From assembly GCA_030725785.1 (NCBI GenBank), contig JANRFB010000011.1, positions 1 to 34,093 on the forward strand: a DNA stretch of 34,093 nt, in the 5' to 3' direction. The notes under the pieces are model-generated. The model saw only the letters and a list, made by a program, of their open reading frames with translations, was not told where the DNA came from and did no database searches. The stretch is from Solirubrobacteraceae bacterium. Its GTDB lineage: Bacteria > Actinomycetota > Thermoleophilia > Solirubrobacterales > Solirubrobacteraceae. The position numbers and the translations under genes are program-made. Positions 1 through 6,919 of this stretch are shown here, piece by piece. Within the stretch, counting starts at the first letter, position 1. Each line of letters opens with the position of its first letter.

Positions 1-1841
1 GCAAGCGCTCAAACCTGATCCTCACCAATCCCGACATGCTCCACGTGGGAATCCTCCCCAACCATCAGGCCTGGGGCGACTTCTTCGCCAACCTCGCCGT
101 TGTCGTCATCGACGAAGCGCACGTCTACCGAGGCGTCTTCGGCTCGCACGTAGCCAACGTGCTGCGGCGCCTGCGCCGAATCGCGCGAGCCTATGGAACC
201 GAGCCTCGCTTCCTGCTGGCAAGCGCGACGATCGCCAACCCTGTTGAGCTGGCCGAACGACTAACCGGGCTGGCACCGGTTGCGTTGGTCGATGACGACG
301 GCGCCCCCGGCGCTCAGCGCCAGATAGCGATGTGGAATCCACCGATCGAGGACGAAGTTCTGCAGACGAGGCGCAGCGCTTTGAGCGAAGCTGCGTCGAT
401 GGTCGCTGGGCTCGTCCGCGCCGACGCGCGGACGATCTGCTTCATCAAGTCGCGCAAGGGCGCTGAGCTGGTCGCGAAGATGGCGGCCGACGAGCTGCGA
501 CGGCGTGGCGACGGAGCGATGGCCGACCGCGTCGCCGCCTACCGCGCCGGCTACACGCCGCAGCAGCGCCGCGAACTGGAGCAGAAGCTGGTCAGTGGCG
601 AACTGCTGGCGGTTGTCACGACCGATGCGCTGGAGCTGGGGATAGACATCGGCCAGCTCGACGCTGCCCTCTGCATAACGTTCCCCGGAACGGTCGCCTC
701 ACTACGCCAGATGTGGGGCCGAGCCGGGCGCCGCGGCCGTGGCCTGGCCGTCTACGTTGCCGGCGACGACGCGCTCGACCAGTTCTTCTGCCGCCACCCG
801 GAAGAGTTCCTGGAGCGGCCGGTTGAGGCGGCGATCCTCGAATACGAAAACGAGCAGATTCACTTAAGCCACCTCACCTGCGCGGCCCACGAAGGGCCGA
901 TCAACCCGGATGATGATGCCGAGATACTCGGCCCGCGCCTGCGCGCCCACTGCGAGGCGCTGGTCGCGAGCGGCGTGATGATCGAACGCCGCGGCAGCTT
1001 TACGCTGCGAGCGCCGGAGGATTTCCCGGCGGCGCGCGTTTCGCTCCGCTCAGCCTCGCCCGATTCGATCAGCGTGATCGATGTGAAACAGGGTGAGCTG
1101 ATCGGCACTGTTGAGGCGGCGCGCGCCTGCTCAACGATTCACGACGGCGCCGTCTACCTCCACATGGGCCGCTCCTACTCCGTCAGTGCGCTCGATCTAG
1201 AGCGGCGCGAGGCGCTCGTCGAGCCTTTCACCGGCGATTGGTTTACGCAGCCTAAGAAGGAAACCGAGACGGTGATCGAAACCCTCCTCGACCGTCGCGA
1301 AACGCTCGGCGTGCAGCTCAGCTTCGGGCGCGTAATCGTCAGCGATCAGGTGCTCGCCTACCAGCGCAAGCGGCTCCCAAGCAACGAGGTAATCGACCTG
1401 AATGGGCTGACTTTGCCGAAGACGCAGTTCGCAACTCAGGCGCTTTGGTTTGAGACAGGTGAGCTCAGCGAGCAGCTTCCACTAGACGTTCTGCTCGGCG
1501 CGCTGCATGCAACCGAGCACGCGCAGATCGCCGTGCTGCCGCTGCTCGCGATGTGCGACCGCTGGGATATCGGCGGCCTCTCGACCAACGCCCACGTGCA
1601 GACCGGTGGCCCAACGATCTTCATCTACGATGGCCACCCCGGCGGCGTTGGCATCACGCGGCAAGGCTTCCTTAGCTTCGAGCAGCTCGTTGGCGATGCG
1701 CAGCGGCTGATCGCCGAGTGCCCGTGCAGCGAAGGCTGCCCCTCCTGCGTGCAGTCGCCCAAGTGCGGCAACCTTAACGAGCCGCTGCATAAGGCCGGGG
1801 CGCTTGAGCTGCTCGAGCTGATGCTCGCCGCCGGCCGCTAA
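1..1841 (+). CDS. MrfA/YprA-like DEAD/DEAH-box helicase with C-terminal cysteine cluster (5' truncated)
   Basis: The reading frame is open from base 3, so the gene begins before the window and the ATG at 36 is internal. The visible part holds a DEAH box in VVVIDEAHVYRG, motif III as LASATI, a helicase C domain with the DALELGIDIG and QMWGRAGRRGRG motifs, and a C-terminal cluster CPCSEGCPSCVQSPKCGN. That cluster is the metal-binding signature of the DUF1998/MrfA family. Family members are ATP-dependent 3'-5' DNA helicases; Bacillus MrfA acts in mitomycin C repair. The missing N-terminus should carry the Q motif and Walker A. It ends TAA at 1839-1841. I am sure of the family; the repair role is inferred from family knowledge. 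Confidence 0.93.
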   Translation, partial: KRSNLILTNPDMLHVGILPNHQAWGDFFANLAVVVIDEAHVYRGVFGSHVANVLRRLRRIARAYGTEPRFLLASATIANPVELAERLTGLAPVALVDDDGAPGAQRQIAMWNPPIEDEVLQTRRSALSEAASMVAGLVRADARTICFIKSRKGAELVAKMAADELRRRGDGAMADRVAAYRAGYTPQQRRELEQKLVSGELLAVVTTDALELGIDIGQLDAALCITFPGTVASLRQMWGRAGRRGRGLAVYVAGDDALDQFFCRHPEEFLERPVEAAILEYENEQIHLSHLTCAAHEGPINPDDDAEILGPRLRAHCEALVASGVMIERRGSFTLRAPEDFPAARVSLRSASPDSISVIDVKQGELIGTVEAARACSTIHDGAVYLHMGRSYSVSALDLERREALVEPFTGDWFTQPKKETETVIETLLDRRETLGVQLSFGRVIVSDQVLAYQRKRLPSNEVIDLNGLTLPKTQFATQALWFETGELSEQLPLDVLLGALHATEHAQIAVLPLLAMCDRWDIGGLSTNAHVQTGGPTIFIYDGHPGGVGITRQGFLSFEQLVGDAQRLIAECPCSEGCPSCVQSPKCGNLNEPLHKAGALELLELMLAAGR

Positions 1842-1853
1842 CCAGCGCCAAGC

Positions 1854-1881
1854 GGCTCTGCAAGCGAGCGTTCATTTTTTT
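1854..1881 (+). terminator. Possible weak terminator after the helicase gene
   Basis: A short GCTC/GAGC hairpin (stem 4, loop 7) is followed by a run of seven T at 1875-1881. A longer alternative pairing, GCAAGC at 1860-1865 with GCTTGC at 1883-1888, places the T run in its loop. It sits in the 81-bp gap between the helicase and the M23 peptidase. The stem is short, so this is only a candidate. Confidence 0.3.
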
Positions 1882-1922
1882 GGCTTGCGCGTCGAAAGGA
1901 TCCCTTCAGCGTTCTAACGACC

Positions 1923-2861
1923 ATGAACCGACTTCTTCTCTCATCAACCGTGGCTGCCGCGGCGCTTCTGCTCACCTCCGCGAGCGCGTTCGCTGGCACC
2001 GGCGGCGTCGACCCCGATCAGCCGGCCGCGCCGGGTGAACAGAGCGGCGGCGCCGGCTATGGAGCGCCACTGGTGACGCTGCCAGGCAAACCGCGGCTGA
2101 GCGCTCAGAAGCTCTCGAGCAGCACGGTCAACGTTGGGAGCCAAGCATCGGTGGTTCTGAGGATCAATCGTTCGAAGGGAACGAGCGCGCAGGTCAGGAT
2201 CGCGATCGCACGCAACCGCGGCAAGACGATCAAGTATTCGCCCGGGCGGATTTCGACCAACCGCTCGCAGGTGATCCGCCTGCCCAAGCTTGCCGCCGGG
2301 AGCTACCGCGTAACGGTCAGCGTCTTTGGCGCCTCCGCTCAAGAGACGGTTCGCGGTGGCGTGTTGAAGCTGACGGTGAAGCCCAAGAGCGTTGCCAAGC
2401 CGAAACCAACCACCCCGTCGCCACCGGCGCCCACTTCAGGCGTCTTCCCGGTTCGCGGCGCCTACAGCTTTGGCAGTTCAGGAGCGCGCTTTGGCGCAGG
2501 ACGCACCGGCCACACTCACGAGGGGCAGGACATAATCGGCAACTCAGGGCTGCCGATCGTTGCGCCGCTGGCCGGTGAGGTTCGTTACGTCTCTTACCAG
2601 GCCGACGGCGCCGGGCGCTACGTCATCATGCGGGCCAACAATGGATGGGACATGATGTTCGCCCATTGCCAGTACTCCTCGGCGGCGGTCAAGGCAGGGG
2701 AGCGCGTCAGCGCCGGCGACCAACTCTGCCTGCTCGGCTCAACCGGCGCATCGAGCGGCCCACACCTTCACTTTGAGATCTGGCCAAACGGCTGGCGCGA
2801 CAGCCCCGGAACGAAGCCGATCGACCCGCTGCCGCAGCTCAAGAAGTGGGCTGGCAACTAG
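1923..2861 (+). CDS. Secreted M23 (LytM-type) metallopeptidase
   Basis: The 312-residue protein starts with a signal peptide (about 1-24, ending SAFA). An Ig-like basic region follows (about 55-155), then a Pro/Lys-rich linker (about 155-172) and a C-terminal M23 domain (about 175-300). Catalytic and zinc residues are intact: H199 and D203 in HEGQD, H248 in the FAHC segment, and H281/H283 in HLHFEIW. M23 enzymes cut peptidoglycan peptide cross-bridges, so the product probably acts in the cell wall. An imperfect domain here would suggest a non-enzymatic activator like EnvC, but the full residue set argues for an active peptidase. It stops at TAG 2859-2861, inside a hairpin. Specificity is not predictable. 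Confidence 0.9.
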   Translation: MNRLLLSSTVAAAALLLTSASAFAGTGGVDPDQPAAPGEQSGGAGYGAPLVTLPGKPRLSAQKLSSSTVNVGSQASVVLRINRSKGTSAQVRIAIARNRGKTIKYSPGRISTNRSQVIRLPKLAAGSYRVTVSVFGASAQETVRGGVLKLTVKPKSVAKPKPTTPSPPAPTSGVFPVRGAYSFGSSGARFGAGRTGHTHEGQDIIGNSGLPIVAPLAGEVRYVSYQADGAGRYVIMRANNGWDMMFAHCQYSSAAVKAGERVSAGDQLCLLGSTGASSGPHLHFEIWPNGWRDSPGTKPIDPLPQLKKWAGN

Positions 2862-2881
2862 CTCGCTTCGCTGTAGCGAGC
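2861..2881 (+). terminator. Stem-loop at the M23 stop codon
   Basis: A perfect 7-bp inverted repeat, GCTCGCT (2861-2867) and AGCGAGC (2875-2881), has a 7-base loop and begins at the last base of the M23 stop codon. No U-tract follows. It may be an attenuating or transcript-stabilising hairpin. It also suggests that the next gene is separately transcribed. Confidence 0.4.
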
Positions 2882-2962
2882 AGTAGATCCCCAGCTGTCG
2901 CGACGGTCACAAGGGCGCTATCTCTAAGCTCCCTCAGGCCAACTACCAGTGCGGAGCCAATC

Positions 2963-4048
2963 ATTTTCGACGATCTTTTCGAGCCCTACGTGCTCGGCGG
3001 CCTTGAACTACCTAACCGCCTTGTGATGGCGCCGCTCACGCGGATGCGCGCAGACGCCGATGGCGTGATGGGCCCGCTCAACGCCGAGTATTACGAGCAG
3101 CGAGCGACCGCCGGCCTGATCATCGCTGAGGGCACCTTTCCCGACTCCTCCGGCAAGTCCTACCCCGGCCAGCCGGGAATCGAAACAGCCGAGCAGATTG
3201 CCGGCTGGCGGCTCGTAACCGATGCCGTTCACGGCGCCGGCGGCAGGATCTTCCTTCAGCTGATGCACGGCGGCAGGATCGGGCACGAGCGGATCACCCC
3301 GGGCGGCGGGCAGCCGGTAGCGCCAAGCGCACTCAGGCCGCAGGGAGAGGCGCGGATTGCCGGCGAGAAGATTCCCTATGACGATCCGCGCGCGCTCGAG
3401 CCTGACGAAATTCCAGCGATACAGGAGCAGTTCGCGCAGGGAGCGCAGAATGCGCTCGACGCGGGCTTCGACGGGGTTGAGCTGCACAGCGCTAACGGCT
3501 ACCTGCTGCACCAGTTCCTCTCCGACGTGACGAACCTGCGCAGCGATCAGTACGGCGGAGCGATTGAGAACCGCTGCCGCTTTGTCGTCGAAACCGCGCA
3601 GCTGGTCGCCGAGCGGATCGGCACAGAGCGCGTGGGAATCAGGCTCAGCCCCGACCAGAACGTCAACGACATCTCCGAAAGCGAGTCGCAGGCGCTCTAC
3701 CCACATCTGCTCGGCGAGCTGAACGCTTTCGGCCTTGGCTACCTGCACATGATGGAAACGCCGCCCGACTCTGGCTGGTCGTCTCTAGAGATTGCACGCA
3801 AGAGCTGGAATGGAACCCTGATCGCCAACTCTAACTTCCAGGTCGACTGGCCACTCGAGCTGGCCGAGGAGACAATCGCCGAAGGCCGCGCTGACCTGCT
3901 TTGTTACGGGCGCCGCTTCATCTCCAACCCGGATCTGGTTGAACGGATCCGGAGCGGCGCACCGATCGCGGAGGCCGACTTTCGCACCTTCTACGGTGGC
4001 GGCTCCGAGGGCTACACCGATTACCCGTCGCTGGGCAGCGCGAACTAG
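2963..4048 (+). CDS. Old Yellow Enzyme family NAD(P)H:flavin oxidoreductase (alkene reductase)
   Basis: The product is an FMN-dependent TIM-barrel ene-reductase. It has the N-terminal LFEPYVLGGLELPNRLVMAP signature, the GRIGHE segment, the HSANGYLLHQFLS active-site strand, SDQYGGAIENR, and the C-terminal YGRRFISNPDLVERI phosphate-binding region. It resembles the NemA/PETN-reductase class. The start is a problem. The only canonical start in frame is GTG at 2846, which overlaps the M23 gene by 16 bp and adds about 39 residues with no family similarity. An ATT at 2963 preceded by GGAG (2953-2956, spacing 6) gives 361 residues, the usual OYE length, beginning FDDLFEPY. I chose ATT; ATC at 2960 is an alternative. 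Function is confident, start is not. Confidence 0.85.
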   Translation: MFDDLFEPYVLGGLELPNRLVMAPLTRMRADADGVMGPLNAEYYEQRATAGLIIAEGTFPDSSGKSYPGQPGIETAEQIAGWRLVTDAVHGAGGRIFLQLMHGGRIGHERITPGGGQPVAPSALRPQGEARIAGEKIPYDDPRALEPDEIPAIQEQFAQGAQNALDAGFDGVELHSANGYLLHQFLSDVTNLRSDQYGGAIENRCRFVVETAQLVAERIGTERVGIRLSPDQNVNDISESESQALYPHLLGELNAFGLGYLHMMETPPDSGWSSLEIARKSWNGTLIANSNFQVDWPLELAEETIAEGRADLLCYGRRFISNPDLVERIRSGAPIAEADFRTFYGGGSEGYTDYPSLGSAN

Positions 4049-4059
4049 GCGCCGGCAAG

Positions 4060-4620
4060 ATGGCACGGATTCCATTCCCAGCCCCTCAGTCGCTCTCACC
4101 CGAGACGCAGCGCGCGCTCGCATCGCTCCCCGACCTCGGCGTCTTCCGTCTGCTCTCCCTAGCCGACGACGCATTCCCGAAGTTCATCGCGCTAACCGGC
4201 GGCCTCTGGACTGACGCGGAGCTCTCACCGCGCCGGCGCGAACTTGTGATCCTGCTCGTCGCGCGGCTGCTGAACTGCGAATACGAATGGTTTCAGCACG
4301 TCGAGGTAGCGAAGATCTGCGAGATCAGCGACGCGGAAATCGCTGCTATCGAGGCGCTCGAGCTGGCCAACTTCGACGACGACGAGCAAGCGATCCTTCA
4401 GCTCGCGCAGATCACGCTGGAGCGTGGCCGCCCAACCGACGAGCAGCTGGCAGCGGCGCGTGCGGCGCTCAGCGACCGCGAAGTGATCGAGCTTCAGCTT
4501 GTCGTGGCGATCTACTCGGGCCTCGCGGCAGTGATGGCAGGGCTCGATCTTGAGCTCGATCAGCGCAGCGGCGCGCATGAGCTCACGCGCGACGAGCGCG
4601 GCCCACGGCTCGGCGAATAG
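4060..4620 (+). CDS. Carboxymuconolactone decarboxylase (CMD/AhpD-fold) family protein
   Basis: This is a 186-residue all-alpha protein. The core runs from about residue 55 to 120, with RRRELVILLVARLLNCEYEWFQH matching the CMD helix pair (C73, E76, H80). AhpD peroxidases have a CxxC pair here, but only one cysteine is present, as in the larger CMD subgroup of unassigned function. So alkylhydroperoxidase activity is not supported. It begins 11 bp after the Old Yellow Enzyme stop and is probably co-transcribed with it, hinting at a shared role in detoxifying or reducing organic compounds. Substrate unknown. Confidence 0.8.
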   Translation: MARIPFPAPQSLSPETQRALASLPDLGVFRLLSLADDAFPKFIALTGGLWTDAELSPRRRELVILLVARLLNCEYEWFQHVEVAKICEISDAEIAAIEALELANFDDDEQAILQLAQITLERGRPTDEQLAAARAALSDREVIELQLVVAIYSGLAAVMAGLDLELDQRSGAHELTRDERGPRLGE

Positions 4621-4639
4621 ATGCAAGCCGCAAGCCCCG

Positions 4640-4669
4640 GTGACGCTTCGGCTCAGGCCGCGATACCCT
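4640..4669 (+). promoter_or_regulatory. Candidate promoter of tRNA-Phe
   Basis: GTGACG at 4640-4645 (near TTGACA) and TACCCT at 4664-4669 (TANNNT) are 18 bp apart. The -10 ends 9 bases before the mature tRNA 5' end. Confidence 0.5.
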
Positions 4670-4678
4670 GCCATTCGC

Positions 4679-4751
4679 GGCGAGATAGCTCAGCTGGTAG
4701 AGCACACGACTGAAAATCGTGGTGTCCCGGGTTCGAGTCCCGGTCTCGCCA
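4679..4751 (+). tRNA. tRNA-Phe (GAA)
   Basis: The full cloverleaf folds: 7-bp acceptor stem GGCGAGA/TCTCGCC, D stem GCTC/GAGC with GG in the loop, anticodon stem CACGA/TCGTG with loop CTGAAAA (anticodon GAA at 4712-4714), T stem CCGGG/CCCGG with TTCGAGT loop, and discriminator A at 4751. CCA is not encoded. It is convergent with the downstream acyltransferase gene, which stops 36 bp away. Confidence 0.97.
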
Positions 4752-4779
4752 TCGCCGCCGCGGAGCGGTTTGGCATCAA

Positions 4780-4796
4780 GAGCGCGCCTAGCGCTC
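4780..4796 (-). terminator. Hairpin over the stop codon of acyltransferase B
   Basis: A perfect 6-bp inverted repeat, GAGCGC/GCGCTC, with a 5-base loop spans the stop codon (complement of 4788-4790). It lies between two convergent genes and could stop transcripts from either side. No T-run follows, so termination is uncertain. Confidence 0.35.
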
Positions 4797-6908
4797 GAGC
4801 CACCTGCCGCGATCGATCGCACGCAGCAGGTACGGCGCCAGCGTGCTGCTGAACGCCGGCGTCAAATGGCTCGTGTCGGAGGTGACAAGGAGCCCACCGA
4901 TGACTGGGTAGCAGAGCTTCTTGTCGCAGTAGAACTCGGTTAGGTCGGCGACGCCAACGTTGGGGCGGTTGAGCCTGCGCGCAGCGACGGCAGCGATGTC
5001 GGGATAAGCATCGAGCACCTCTGAGCGCGGCAATGCGCATGCCGGGCCGGCGGGGCGTCGGTCACCGATCGCTCGCTCAATGCAGTCGAGCGTCCCCTTT
5101 GGCGCTTTCGGGTTGTCGCGCAAGACAATGAGATGCTTGACCGTTGGCGGAAACATCCGCCACGTCTCCTGATATCCAGCGACATAGGAATCGAAGGTCT
5201 TCGGGTCGAACTTCGGCGTTAGCTGTGCGATCAAGACGGTGTCGACCTCGGGCTGCGCGGCAAGCCAGCGCGGAACCGAGTTTCTCCAGCGCTTGCAGTT
5301 CTCCGCTTGCGCTACATCCTTGGCCGGCATCCTTACGTTGTCGGGGCAGCCGAGCAGGCTGGTCGACGTGATGCTCCAATCACGCTCGCGGGCGATTACC
5401 GAAAGCGCTGCCCGCCAGCGACCGGCGTGACTGTCCCCGATCAGCGCGACGTGACGTTTCGCGCGGCTGGGCGGCACACCGAAGTTACAAACCCTGCGCC
5501 CGCCGTCGAGCCTCTCGCCAAGAGACGGGCAGGATGTCAGCGCAAGAGCCTTCGCGTAGCTGCCGTTGAGCGCCGCTGGTGTTGGTGTGACGAGTAGTTT
5601 TAGTTTGGGGTTCACGCATGGTTGGTTTTCGGGGTCGCGGGCGGCTGCGCCCAGGCACCGCGTGTTCTCTTTGAGGAGCTGTTGAGCGAGCTGCGTGTCT
5701 TCGTCTTGTTTGCTGCCAAGCGCCGTTAACGCGAAAACAGTTGCCAGCAGAACAGTGCCGGTGCCCGCGACAACGAAAGCGAAGCTGCGCCGGGGCCGAT
5801 GACCGGCAAGCAGCGGCCCGGAGCGCAGTGGATCTTCAACAAAGCGTTTCGAAAGCGCGGCAAGAATCAACGTCAGTGCGATCAGCGCAAGTTTGATTCC
5901 TGTTCCAAGCTGCTCAAGCAACAGAAACGGAGCGAGAATCAACAGCGGCCAGTGCCACAGATAAACGGAATACGAAACATCACCGAGCCACTGCGCTGGG
6001 CGCAAACTCATCCAACCAGTTGGCGCCCATCGCAGCTTCGGACTTCCCGCCCAAATCACAGCGAGCGTGCCAGCAATCGGCAAAATTGCCGCAGCGCCAG
6101 GAAACGGTGTTTCAGGCGTGTAAGCAAACGCGGCAACAAGAATCATCACGACGCCAAGCCACGAAACAGCAGCCCGCAACGCAGGCCGCGCCGAACTGAC
6201 CGCCAGCATTGCCAACAGCCCGCCAGCCCCAAACTCCCAAACCCTTGTTGGCGTAACAAAAAACGCGGCCGCTGGATCAACCGCCGTAAACCAAATCGAA
6301 TAAGCCAAACTCAGCGACGTCAGCAACGCCAACATCACCAAGATTGAACGGCGACGCAGCAACACCGAACCATTCCGCGCAATCGTCATCGCGACCAAAA
6401 TCAGCACCGGCCAAACGATGTAAAACTGCTCCTCAACCGACAGCGACCAGTAATGCTGCACCGGCGACGGCCTGTTATCAGCGCCAAGATAATCAACCGC
6501 CTGATGCGCCAAATACCAATTCTCAACGTAAAGCGTGCTGGCCTGAATCTCAGTAAAAAACTGATCCCAAAGATTGAGCGGAACGATCAGAAAAGTCGCG
6601 ACGGCGCAAAACAACAACACGAGTAGCGCCGCCGGCAAAATCCTTCGCGCCCGCCGCGCCCAAAAACCAGCCAACGACACACGCCCACTGCCCTCAACCT
6701 CACGAACCAAATGCCCCGTAATCAAGAACCCCGAAATCGCAAAAAAAACATCAACACCGACATAACCACCAGTAATCAACCCAGGCCAAAAATGAAAAAC
6801 CACAACCGTCGCAACCGCAATCGCACGCAAAGCCTGAATCTCCGGCCGCAACACACGCCGCTGCTTCGGTGCGGTCTCGCCCGCAGGTAGTTCAGATTCG
6901 TCGGTCAT
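4788..6908 (-). CDS. Acyltransferase-3 / SGNH-domain envelope O-acyltransferase, copy B
   Basis: The N-terminal acyltransferase-3 (OafA/YrhL) domain has about ten membrane helices, with the catalytic-type His in VVVFHFW and the GGYVGVDVFFAISGFLITGH motif. A linker and an extracellular SGNH hydrolase-fold domain follow, with GDSH (nucleophile block I) and SDTSHLT (Asp/His block V). Such fusions transfer acetyl groups from the cytoplasm to surface polysaccharide or peptidoglycan sugars. The start at 6908 (MTDES) matches the MTDDS start of copy A and lies 11 bp after that gene's stop. An in-frame ATG at 6935 would overlap copy A by 16 bp. The membrane half is DNA-identical to copy A except for one base; the SGNH half is diverged. 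The acceptor glycan is unknown. Confidence 0.93.
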   Translation of the reverse strand: MTDESELPAGETAPKQRRVLRPEIQALRAIAVATVVVFHFWPGLITGGYVGVDVFFAISGFLITGHLVREVEGSGRVSLAGFWARRARRILPAALLVLLFCAVATFLIVPLNLWDQFFTEIQASTLYVENWYLAHQAVDYLGADNRPSPVQHYWSLSVEEQFYIVWPVLILVAMTIARNGSVLLRRRSILVMLALLTSLSLAYSIWFTAVDPAAAFFVTPTRVWEFGAGGLLAMLAVSSARPALRAAVSWLGVVMILVAAFAYTPETPFPGAAAILPIAGTLAVIWAGSPKLRWAPTGWMSLRPAQWLGDVSYSVYLWHWPLLILAPFLLLEQLGTGIKLALIALTLILAALSKRFVEDPLRSGPLLAGHRPRRSFAFVVAGTGTVLLATVFALTALGSKQDEDTQLAQQLLKENTRCLGAAARDPENQPCVNPKLKLLVTPTPAALNGSYAKALALTSCPSLGERLDGGRRVCNFGVPPSRAKRHVALIGDSHAGRWRAALSVIARERDWSITSTSLLGCPDNVRMPAKDVAQAENCKRWRNSVPRWLAAQPEVDTVLIAQLTPKFDPKTFDSYVAGYQETWRMFPPTVKHLIVLRDNPKAPKGTLDCIERAIGDRRPAGPACALPRSEVLDAYPDIAAVAARRLNRPNVGVADLTEFYCDKKLCYPVIGGLLVTSDTSHLTPAFSSTLAPYLLRAIDRGRWLER
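5572..6862. repeat. 1.29-kb direct repeat, copy 1 (acyltransferase domain block)
   Basis: This block matches 7701-8991 at a constant offset of 2129 bp. The only difference I saw is A at 6855 versus G at 8984. Identity stops abruptly at 5571/7700 (C/T) and after 6862/8991. It encodes roughly residues 16-445 of copy B (counted from the 6908 start), which is the entire membrane domain and the start of the linker. Confidence 0.95.
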
Positions 6909-6919
6909 CGCAGCTGCGC

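Noticed and set aside
3008..3748. 246-codon minus-strand open frame over the Old Yellow Enzyme gene
   Set aside because: Antisense shadow of a conserved gene; no motif or ribosome site.
4060..4620. AhpD alkylhydroperoxidase
   Set aside because: The CxxC redox pair is absent; only one cysteine lies at the site, so the broader CMD family name is used.
5799..6765. Long plus-strand open frames inside acyltransferase copy B (repeated at 7928-8894)
   Set aside because: They are antisense to a clear membrane enzyme. Their products are Arg/Asn/Gln-rich low-complexity sequence, and they recur only because the DNA block is duplicated.
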